Below, in pieces: positions 12,403 to 24,400 of a stretch of DNA of 64,000 bases. Numbering within the stretch: position 1 is the stretch's first letter; every line of letters starts with the position of its first letter. The translations under genes and the position numbers were made by a program. Location of the stretch: assembly GCA_010279815.1 (NCBI GenBank), contig QEOQ01000106.1, positions 156,348-220,347 of the forward strand, written 5' to 3'. The DNA is from Brachionus plicatilis (taxonomy: Eukaryota; Rotifera; Eurotatoria; Ploima; Brachionidae). A model generated the notes under the pieces. That model had not been told where the DNA came from, searched no databases, and worked only from the letters and a program-made list of their open reading frames with translations.

Positions 12403-15400
12403 GTAAGTATCTTTTTGATTAATTTTTTAAAATTTTAGTAGCAAAATAAAAAAAACGTCCAAAAAAATTAAATAAAAAGTGATTTTTTATATTTTTTATA
12501 CAGAATACTTTATTTTTGAACATCATTTCATTTTTTTTATTTTATTAATTTTACAAAAAATTGTAACATTTTTACGAATCTACCAATTTCCCAGAATTCT
12601 GAACACTAGAACAAATTTCTTCAATTTTTATATTTTTATATTCTGTAGCAGCCGATTCAATTAAATCTAATTAAAGATGGTTCTAAAATCCATTAAATTC
12701 TCCTAAAAGAATTTGAGCATCTGAAATCTTTTACTTTGGAGCAATCTTTATTTCCCAATTTTGGCTATTAGTTCGTAAACTTCGAATCTAAAAACCAAAA
12801 AAATATAAATTTCATTTTTCTTTTAAAGGAATAAAAAAAAAAATTCAAAAAAAAATTGTACCAGATAAAAAATTTTGGTTATTTGAGATCAAAGACTATA
12901 TGATAGATGATTTATATTTAATTTAATTTAATTAAATTAATTCAAAAAATTACGCCTGGCTTGGCGATGTTATTCATAGAAATATAATAAATATAAAAAA
13001 TAGTTTAATTCACAAAAGTTAAGTCTTTTTCTTTAAATCTGAAAAATAAAAATAGACTGAACAATTTTTTTTAGTGAAAGAAATTCATAATTTTAATTTA
13101 CAAATAATTTTTCTATTTATATCTACATCATAAAATTAAATTAATTTATTATTCATTTTAATGAAAAAAAAAATGTTTATATAAGTAAGTTATAATGTTT
13201 TTTAAATTAATTTTTTTATTTTATCTTATTAACAACCATATCATGTAATTTATTTTATGTTTTAAATAATTTGGTTCTTCAGTAGTTTTTAACTTTAAGC
13301 ATTTAAAAAATTTTTCAGAACTAATTTATCTGTACTGTTTTAAAAAAAATGATTAAAAATAGTCTGAATTGAAGCCATTTAATTAAACGTGATTTCACCA
13401 TTCCATTTTGGACCTTTTCATTTACTAAAATGACAGTTTTAAAATTAATTTTAAACTCACAATAAAAATTAATTTATCCTTATATCAGTTTTCCCATAAA
13501 TTATGTGCTATTAAAATTTAATAAACTTATATTTATAATTAAAAACTATTTTAATTCTAATCTCTCAAAAAAAATTTAATTTTTCTAATTTTATTTGAAC
13601 ACGTCAAGTGTCTTCTTTTAGACATTTTTTTAAAAAAAGTAATTGGTGTGAGAGTGAAAAAAATTTGTATATCTTATTTTTTTATGGAATAATTTAATTC
13701 AGGAAATATTTTATTAAAAAATTGAAAACAAATAAAGTGTTTTTTTATTGAAAATTGTTTAAAAGTCACAAGTCTCAAGTCAAGTCCAAGTCAAAGACTT
13801 TAATTTTTTTCGAACTTTTACTCGACTTTAAAACAACTCGGATTCTTTATGATGCCAAAATTTTAAATAAAAAAGCACTTTTTTTGTTTTTAATTTTTAA
13901 ATAAAATACTGACTAAAAATAAATGACTTTGACTTTAAGAAGGCCGCCACAAAATCTTCCTGTAAAAGTAAAAATTCATGTGGCCAAACTTTAAAAAAAA
14001 AAAATTTTTAAGTCTGGACTTGGACTTAAATTTTTGGCTTTGCCAACTATGTGAAGAACCATTATTAAATTCTTCTCTCCTTAGATATTATGAGATTTTG
14101 CTGAAATTATCTAAAAATTATTTATTTATCTGTGACGATTTATGCTACTAGAATAACCAAATTCGCCACTATTTTTTAAAACTTGAAAATTTTTTAAGCA
14201 TTGGGTAAATATTCTGTGGCTCGTAGATACAATCGATTTGGACGGTCCAGGCTAAATTTATCAGACTCGTTTAAAAATTGCGGCAAACGAAAACGAACTG
14301 TAGAAATCAGTCGCAAGTGTTTTCGTCGGTGCCAAAGTGACGCTGATTGCAAAGGCAGTAAACGAAGATGTTTGTGTGATGGTGAATGTGGTCTCTCATG
14401 TGTTCGAATAAGTAATTTAAAAAATAAAATTGTATTTTAGTGTTAATAGACAATAATTCTGAAGCTACAGTATGTCCGAAAATTGGAGATTTTCCCAATG
14501 GTTATGTGAATTACTTTCCAGATAATTTTTTCGGTTCACAGCTTGTTTATGACTGCAACCCTGGCTACTATTTGGTAGGTGAAAAGATTCGTATTTGTGA
14601 AGGAGATGGATGGTGGTCAGGATACAGCCCGACGTGTGTCAAAGAAAGTAATAAATTTTAAGAAAAAATTCTTGAATCTGACTTAACTAAGGATACATAT
14701 AAATATTTTGCTATAAATATTTTAAAGTATTTAAACTTTTAAAAACACTTAATAGTGATGATCAAAAAATAATACTTTTTTTTCAAAATAGCTTTTTTAA
14801 TTTAAATTAAGGTTTTTTAAAATTACCAAAATTTTTTTAATAATATTTTTAAGATATTAGAGTTTCACAAAATTAGAAAATATAAAAATGTACATAAATA
14901 GGAAGATCGTCAAATTCTTAGATTTTTCTTTGAATAATTAATTGAATTTTTTGGGAAAAAAATTTTAAAAAAAGCCTTTATTCATTCAAAAATTTAGAAT
15001 ACAAATTTTAAATTAAACCATTCAGTTTCAGGTTTTGATTTTTTCGTTAAAGAAATTTTTTCAGCAATTATCAGAAGGAGCTTTAGAGTGGTACAGATAA
15101 AAAAAAGAATACAAAATCTCAAAAATAAATCTAAAATATTTTATAATCTAATTTTTTTTTATTTAATTAATTCATTTTATTTAATAAAATTCTATATTTT
15201 ATATTTCCATGAAGAAGGTTTCTATTAAAATTGATTTCTATCAGATTTTTACAATTTTATTAATTTTCTATTCATCAATTTTTCTACAAATTGATACATC
15301 ATCCACAAAAAGCTTTGAAAGCTTTAATTGACAGCCTAGCTTTGCCTCATCCCCAAATTAATTAAAAATACATATTTCTTTACTTTTAATTATCTTTTAA

Positions 15401-18400
15401 GAGCAAACAATTTTTCATGTTCAAATAATAATTTAAATTTTATTGAATATTTTCATGAACAAATTTATGGAACATCAATCAACGTAAAATCTAAACATTT
15501 TTATATAAATCACATTATCTAAAAGATCCCATCGAAAAGATTTTAAGGCATAATGAAACATTCTTTAAGTTTATTAAAACAAATAAAATTTTATTCTAAA
15601 TCCACTTCTTAAAATGAGTTCCTCAAATTTATTCCATTCAAAAATTTTGAAAGTTTAACATCAGTAAAAAATATTTGAAAATAAATTGACAGATTTATTT
15701 TAAAAGTTTAAAGTCTAAAATCCAAAAAGTCGTAATTATTCAAAAATTTATTAAGGAGATAATTTTTAAAAATTTATTACTTTTAAAGATAATTAATAAG
15801 TCAATTAGGTTTTTTTTTTAGAATTTTAATTTTTCCTAAATCAACTAAATTACTTTAATAAAATATTAAAATTTTAGATTAGAGAGTAAATATTTCATTA
15901 AATTAAACTCTGGTTTAATATTTTTTATAATTTCTTGTTTAAATCAAACTAAATTTTGAATGACCTAAGAATATGGCTTATTTAACGCCAAAAATTTTAT
16001 TATTTTAATAAATTTAAATAAAGCTGATTGATTTAAGTTTATTTAAGTGACAAAAAAAATATTGTAAAGCTAAGCTGAAACTAATATTTTTTAATAAAAG
16101 AAAAAATTCATCCTTAATTTTATGATTCGGATTTATTTAAAAAAAATTATTCTTATAGGCTACTGTGGAGCACCAACATCAGTTTTGAACGCAATTCCAA
16201 ATGTGATGATAACTGATGAATCAAAATTCAAATCAGGTACAGAAGTGGAATACAGATGTGATATTGGATTTGAAAAATCAGCCACAAGTCAACATTCAAA
16301 GATAGTATGCATGGACACTGGTCGCTGGTCAGACACCAAATTTAGCTGCTCACGCGTTAGCTGTGGACAACCGGAGTTGATTGAAAATGGCTTGATACGT
16401 GGTACAGATCACTATTACTCGAGTGTAATAGAATACAGATGCTTGATCGGTTTTAAAATTACCTCAGGAGATTATTTGAGAGAGTGTGGACTGAACTCGA
16501 AATGGACTGGTGTCAAACCTACTTGTGAACGTAAGTCAATTTAATTTTATATTCACTCAAAAATCTTAAAAAATTATTATAAAAATAATTTTAAAATTGT
16601 TCATTAATCTATTTGTGTCGAATAATGAGCAAATTTTAATTTTTTTAAAAAAATTTAGCCAAAATATTTGGATAATTATTTCATTTTCCGCTATTTCCGA
16701 TAATATTTATAACGGTAAACTTATATTTCTATGTTTTAAGAAATCTTAGTTAGAAAATTTCAAATTTTTTATTTTGATTTAATTTTATGATTATAAATAT
16801 AAATAAAATTGTAAATTTTAAAAAATTTAAGCTTTCCTGGTAACTTTTCAGAATTAATTTCAATCTAGTGTTGTGTGTTTAATAATGTTTAATAATTCTA
16901 GTAATTTTTTTTGAATCTAACTGGAAAATTAATCGAACTGTAAATAATCTATAAATTTTCAGATTATTTTAACTTTGAAAAATTAGTGAAGCTAATTTGT
17001 CTTATTCTAGGGCTTTTTTTCCTTTTTTACAGAAATAACTTTTTTTTGATATTTAGTGAAATTTGAAAATTTTTATTTTATGAAAATCTAGAAGTTATCT
17101 TAAAACCATGACAAAAATACAAAATATTTTTTTTTAATTCCACAGACATGATAAATATCAAAAATAAAAATATTTATTAAACATAAATTTAAATCTAAAA
17201 AAAACAACATAAACTAAAATTTTAAATTATGAATGAGACGAAAAATCGAATATATAAATGACCAAAATTAATTCTGAAGTCGAACTTGATTTATTTTTTT
17301 TAAATCAGAATGAAACTTTTTAATGTTTTAATTGACTTTTTTCGATTACTTGAATTTTTTTTTTGCTATATTTTTTACAGAAAAAGTTTTTTTGTTAACG
17401 TTTAGGAAAAAAATTTATTTGTTTGGTAATAGTTTAAAAATAATAAAATTTTGTTTATTCTTGATATATTTTTTATATGTTTCTTCAATCCCTACCTAAA
17501 AAAAAGGAAAGATAGCAAAAAATTACTTAGAGCAAATTAACAGATAAATTAATTTTTTGATACAACCATTTAAAAATCAAAATTAAACTCTCTTTCTCTC
17601 ATTATAATTTAATAAAAGTTTATTTGAATCTTTTCAAACGAAATATAGTCTTAATTAAAAGAATATTAATTTTAATTATTTTTTTTATGTTCGCGAGACA
17701 TGTGTAAATATAATAAACTTTGTGTCTATCATTATTAAAAAATTTCTCTTTACAATCCATCTTACAAAATAATCATTAAGTTGCAATTTAATGATAAAAA
17801 AATTTTTTCAGTTTTATATTTTTTATTTTTGATGAATCATAATTAACGAATTCAATTTAAAAAAAAATTCCTTTAAAATATTTTAAAAATATAATCAAAG
17901 ATAATAATTATTATAACAAAAAGACGAAAAGTAAAAAAAAAAATTTTACAATAAATTATAGTTTAATTTTTTTTTCATCTTTGATAACATTATTATTATT
18001 ATTAGGTAGTTTGAGGGTAACCCTCAGACTGTGAAGAATCGGCGCTTCTCTTTTGTCAGCCTAACGATTTTATAAAAAACGAAATTAAATAGAAGTAAAT
18101 TACGAATAAATTAGGAAAAAAAAAATAAAAATTTCATGCTTTTTCTTGGAACATCTTTGATAAGATATAAAGCTGATAATAATTTTGTTATAAGAATGTT
18201 AACATAACCGGTATGGTACCAAATGATAACATACATGTTAGCATTATCGACTAGACCTAAAAATTCTTCAACTAATAATACCACTTAGTTTTGCTTGTCC
18301 TTTTGATAATCTTGGAATGATTCTATCACTGAATATGAATGCAATCCGATTGTTGATGTCGTGAAAAATGGTCTTTTTATCTTCTTTGCTGGTTATTTTG

Positions 18401-21400
18401 GTTTTTGTTCAATATTTTAAAGAAATATTGAATTTTTTTCAAATTATTTGATACAAATTATTTTTTTATAATTAGTTCAGAAAAAATATAAAAAGATAAA
18501 AAAACAAATCAATATTATTAATAAATTATATTTAAATTTGTGATAATTTTTAATAAATTTTTAGCTTTATACTAAAAGTCATTTTTTTTTATGAAAAGTA
18601 TTTAAATTAGAAAAAATTTAAATTTAAAGATATTCTAGAAATATTAAATATTAATTAAAATAAATTACTAAGAACTTACTTTTAATAAGATTTTTGTTTA
18701 ATTTTAATTTAGCATTCTTTTTAAAATAAATTTCTTTAAAAAATAAATTTTGAGAAATTAAAAAAACAAATTTTTTTGTAGCTATTGACTGTGGTGAACC
18801 TCCATTTGTAAAAAATTCCATTCTCAATTACAACTCAACACGCTTCAACCAAAAGGTCCACTATTCGTGCATTGACCCAAAATTTTACATCGAAAAAGAT
18901 GATTTTATAACTTGCCAATCTGATGGAAGATGGTCCGAGTCAGTCCCAAATTGTGTGGAAAAAAAATGCACTTTGGACAAAACAGAATATAGCAAGACCA
19001 TCTATAATTTATTTACTTCAAACCCTTCAATAAATATACCTTTTGGTGATAGCTTTAATTATTCAATAGAAAGTTCTGTTAAAATAATCTGTTCTGCAGA
19101 CTTTACATTAACTGAAGACTACAATGAAATTTTTTGCCAACTTAATCATGAAAATCAATCAGTTTCATGGAATCGTAGTCCGCCAAAGTGCCGCAAAGAA
19201 AATTTTTGTCCACTAGTTAGTCCACCTGTGAATGGTGTCATCAATTCGGACAGGAAACAAATGCCACACGGCTACCCAGTAAACACAACAATTGAATTAA
19301 AGTGTTTATTTGGTTTTGAGATTAAAGGAAATAATTACTTGACTTGCAATGAAACAGTAAAGAGAATAGAAGAAAGAGTTGTCTATGAGGCGAAATGGTC
19401 GCTCGAAGAGACTGGCCATTGTGAGCCAGTAAGCAACGGAATTGTAAATGACAAGGTCTGTAGCATTGACTCCATAGAGGCTGATGTATTTAACAAAACA
19501 AATGGAAAGTATGTTTTAGATGAGAGTGTTATTTTGTATTCCTGTAAATCAAATCCTTTGGTTCAATATTTGGCCAAGTGTGTCAATGGAAGTTTTATTA
19601 TGCAAATAGAATGCGATGAAATAGGTGCTTAAGAAAAATTTCTGTTTTGATTAATAAATTTCTTTATTAATTTTTATATTTAAGTTGGCAAGAATTCTTG
19701 CTTAGCACCACCAAAGTTATTATATGGTTATAGTAAGTACAGTTCCACTAAGCATGGAAGTAAGGTATTGTACCAATGTTTAAATGGCTATGAGTTATCG
19801 AAAGGCAGCGATGAACTAAAATGCATAAATGGTGAATGGGTTGGATCATTGCCTATTTGCACAAAAGGTAATTGATAAATTTTTTAAATTTCTAACTAAA
19901 GAGAATATAAAATTATCTAAATGATTTCTAATTTTATTGTTTATAGGAGTAAGTTATCGAAAAAAAAAAATTAGCTTTGGGAGGCCTTTTCTAATGAATT
20001 TAATTTAAAAAAATATTTTTTTTTTTTATTTTTTTTCAAATATCAAAAAACTTTTGAATTTTTTTTAAAGATGAATATAATGACTAGGAAATTCTTAAAG
20101 TATTTTAAAATAATGAATTGTATTAGTCTTGATGACTCGAAGTTCCGGGATCCCAAAGTCAATTTTTTTTCCAGCTTTACAGATTCCATTTCTGTAGAGT
20201 AATTATTCTAGGAAAATTAAATTTAACCGAAGATCACGGAAATTTCTGCCTAATTCTCAACCACTGTCAAAGCATTTTTCAAGTCATTTTTCATTGCTTA
20301 ACATGATCTGAAGACTTTTTTTTTTAAATAATTTTAAAGTCCGGACTGGGACTTTATTTTGGAACTTTTAAACAACTCTGTCAATGTAAAGCAAAAAAGA
20401 TTCTTAAAATAAATTTTAATCTAGAAACTTATTCTGCTAAAGTTTAATAAATGTTCTTTGATTTATGATATATATTTAGTGAATAAAAATGTGTTTAATT
20501 ATAATTGGCAAATGTAAAAAAAATTTTTAATTAAAACTTAAATAATGATTATTATTTAAATTTCCAAAACCCATCCAGAGCATTTTTTAGAATTTAATTA
20601 AAAAATAAAAATTAAGTCTTTGTTATTAAGAATGTTAATTTTAAAATTTTTTAAGGGGATCTAAAAAGTTACATTTGTTCCACTTAATATAATTGGATTC
20701 AATAAATCAAGATATTTGCCTATACAATATAAATAAGAGAGTCATTGAATATTATTATTGTTATTAACTTTTAAAAGACTTCCCTTTTTATTGATATAAT
20801 AAGAAAATTTTTTAAACTGACCAGATCCAAAAGACATTAATCACAAATAAATTTTACCAGCGGCTCCATTTTCCAACACTAATTAAAAGGGTTGAATCTT
20901 TTTCACGAAGGAAAATTTTGGAAATAGGAAAAAAGAAATAGATTATTAATTTAAAGCCCATTTGAATTGAAGTTTATAGAGTTTGATAAATTTTTGATAG
21001 TCAAGTAACAACGGTGAACGTTCAATTCAGGGCGCTAGTCTCTCGTAATTTAAAAGTATTTAAAATTTTCTTAATCTACTAAAAATGAAAATTTTAATTT
21101 AAGATAATTAATTCCATGAGAAACTGGTTTTGTTTTATTGATTTTGTTCTTGCAAATATTTTAAAAATTTATTCTAAAAAGAACTTTAAATTAATTAAAC
21201 CAAGTCAAATTTTGTGTTTATTTTTAATTACAGTACTGCTACGATATAGTGATTTTACTAAAAATTACGTGTTTTTACTAGATTTTACGTAAAAATCGGA
21301 AAAAATCTGTTAAATTACGTAAAAATACTAAAGTAAAATAATGTAAATTTACCAGATTTTACGTAATTTTACGTAATTTTACCGGATTTTTCGTCAATTT

Positions 21401-24400
21401 TGGTAATCTTCAAAAGGGCCAAAAAAGTCCAATTTTTGGTGAATTTTTTGATTTTTTTTATAAATTTTATGAAAAAAAAAACAAAAAAAAAAAACGTTTT
21501 TTTACGTAATTTTACGTAATTTTTTATTATAAAATGGTAATTTTAAGTAAAAAAAAGTAAATTTTAGTAATTTAAAAAAAATCTTTTGAATGTGATCAGA
21601 ACAAAAAAATTAGTATAATCTATTTTGTCTTTTTATTTCTATCATTTTTAAAACAATCACAAGCTTTTCTCCAAGACTCTTTGAATGTTGAATTTTGTGG
21701 AACCAATTTTAACAAGTCTTCTTTTAAATTAAATGATTTTATTTATTTTTCTATACATATTAAATAATATACTATTTGTTACTTTTAATTTCATCCATAT
21801 CTTTCGGATATTTTTTTTCATAAAAACTTAATGTCTGCCCAGGATCTTCACCGAAACGTTTTTCAATTTCGTTTCTCAAACGGTTTGTAAACAACTTATT
21901 GTTTACTAAATAATATTATTAAATAGTTGAATGGTTTAAAATAAATTAATTATTACAAATAGTTTCACTAATATGGACATCAGTTTCGACAATAGAATCA
22001 TTTAAACTTTCAGTAGCTTTTCTCTTAACACCTGGTGACCTATTAGAACTTTCAGATTCTAAATCTAGTATAAAATTTTTGATTGCTGTATTGTCATCTC
22101 TTATTTTTATAACATTCGAATTTAGTATTCCAATATTTTGGTTTAGGTTGCAGAGAGTTTTTTCTAATGCATCTTGATGTGTAGACTTTAAGTCATTTAT
22201 TAATTTTCCGCTCTTTTAAAAAACATACTTTAGTTAAACGAAGCAAAATATTAAGAAAAAGTTTGAATTTTATTCAATTTTTATTTTATTTATGAAGTTT
22301 AAATCTTATATAACAGTCACAGACGCCGACTCGGTCAACAAGTTCAAGAACGGATACGATGCCTTCCGGTCTAGTCAACTATCTTAATCACGAACACTTA
22401 TTTTTATAATTTTTCTTTTACAGCTTTTTCTATCCGTAATGTAAACTTTATTTTGACCTAAAAATTTAAACAGGATTTCTTTTTTCAGTACTTTTCTATG
22501 TGTTATGTGCAAGGAGCTACCATAGGTGACCTCCTAGTAGGCCATCTCCGCAAGCTAGTCTTGCTGTAGCTTATATATATTATTATTATTATTATTATTA
22601 TTATATTTTAGGTAATAAAAATTGTTATAGATAAAAATGGTGATTGGTCTGACCATTAAAACTTTAGCTATAAGCGTTAATTTAAAAAACTTTATTTTTT
22701 ACTAGTGTTTTTTACTAAAATTTACTTTTTTTTACTTAAAATTACCATTTTATAATAAAAAATTACGTAAAATTACGTAAAAAAACGTTTTTTTTTTTTG
22801 TTTTTTTTTTCATAAAATTTATAAAAAAAATCAAAAAATTCAAAAATTCACCAAAAATTGGACTTTTTTTGGCCCTTTTGAAGATTACCAAAATTGACGA
22901 AAAATCCGGTAAAATTACGTAAAATCTGGTAAATTTACATTATTTTACTTTTGTATTTTTAAGTAATTTCACAGATTTTTTCCGATTTTTACGTAAAATC
23001 TAGTAAAAACACGTAATTTTTAGTAAAATCACTGTACAGTCATCTCTCTTTAAACCGAGTACACTTTTATCCGAAGCATTTGATATTCGGACATAAATGT
23101 GCGGGCTCGGAGCTCTTTACAATACCTTTACATGCTAAATACATTTATTAATTCGAATTTTTTGTTCGGTTAAATTCGACATTCGGACAAAAGTCTCGGG
23201 GTTAAAATTGGAAAATTACATAAAAAAATAAAAATTAATTCGTATATTCATGTAAGAATAAAAAAAATTTATATGAATGAAACATTTATGAGTGTTTGAA
23301 ATATTTATTTAATTGTTCTTCTTTGTCTATTTTCTCCATATTAAAAAATGAAAAATTTTCTTTTATTAAATGATTCAATAGCTTATTTTAAAACACGATT
23401 AAATGATGTTAAGGCTTTAAGCCTTCAACAATCAACTCTTGATAATTATTTTTCTAAAAAAATTTGATTAATTAAATTGATTTTTATTCGTTAATTTTTG
23501 TATTCCAATTAAAAAACTTAATTTAGTAAATTTAAATAAATTATTTTTGTATAATAAGCTTTATTTGATAATTCGAATATTTTAATCCGAATAAGTTTTT
23601 ACCGGGCGATTTATGCTCGGATTAAAGAGAGAAGACTGTATCGTAGCAGTACTGTATTTCCCAATAAAGTTGTCACACTATTTCTATGAAAAAAATTTCA
23701 ATGAGTATTTTTCTATCAAATATCACGAGTTTTATTTTATTTTATTAATTTTCTATGAATAAACTTTTCTTTTAATTGATACATCATCGGAGTAACTTGG
23801 CAAAAAGCAAAAATGATTCGAAAAGAATCTAATTGATTTAAAACTAATGGAACTGAATTGGATTTTGAAGTTTGACAATTTTTTCCAAAAAATCAAATAA
23901 TTTCTACTGATTTTTCAGCTTCATTTCACTAAAATTAAAAATTTGAAAATTTTCACAAAAAAGATTTTTTTTCGAAAAAAATCATGAAATTTTTGTACAT
24001 TTTTTGCCAACTTTTTTATTTTGAAGTTTCATTTGTCTTATTAATTCAATTAAATGAATTTTTTTATTCTTTAATAAAAAATTATAAATTGCTTTTCCAA
24101 TTTTTTAAAATAATTAGCTTTTAGGATGGATTTAATTTTTTAAATAAAAATGAATGCAAAAAAATTCAGAATTATTTAAAACCATTTTTTTTATAGTTAA
24201 TTGTGCATTTCCAGGCCATTTGGAAAATGGAAAAATTTTCTATGTCGGAACTCTGGCCGAGTATACTTACCACCCATATATGAGCAATCTTGGCCAAAAT
24301 AAACAAATACGATATGAATGTGACAAAAGCTTTAAGCTGATGGGACCAAATGGATCAACTTGTATAAACGGTAACTGGAAGCCCAACATTAAATTGGTCA

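Larger units (their letters stand above)
21231..23654. mobile_element. Long-TIR DNA element (~370-bp arms), TA target site, with nested insertions
   Basis: The left arm begins TA-CAGTACTGCTACGATA (TA at 21229-21230) and runs to about 21600. The right arm is its inverted copy (about 22680-23034, then resuming at 23639 and ending CAGTACTG-TA at 23654). Both arms are full of TTTACGTAA motifs. The right arm is split by a second element (23037-23638); removing it restores the terminal match. TA duplication and CAGT ends suggest the Tc1/mariner-pogo superfamily. Between the arms are a minus-strand coding fragment (21772-22215) and a LINE tail (about 22290-22612). No DDE transposase is seen, so it is probably non-autonomous or carries a captured sequence. 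Confidence 0.7.
19868..24196 (+). other. Intron 6 of the WAP-sushi gene
   Basis: A 4.3-kb intron. Apart from the nested transposons at 21231-23654 and the half TIR element ending at about 20385, nothing recognisable is present. Confidence 0.6.
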
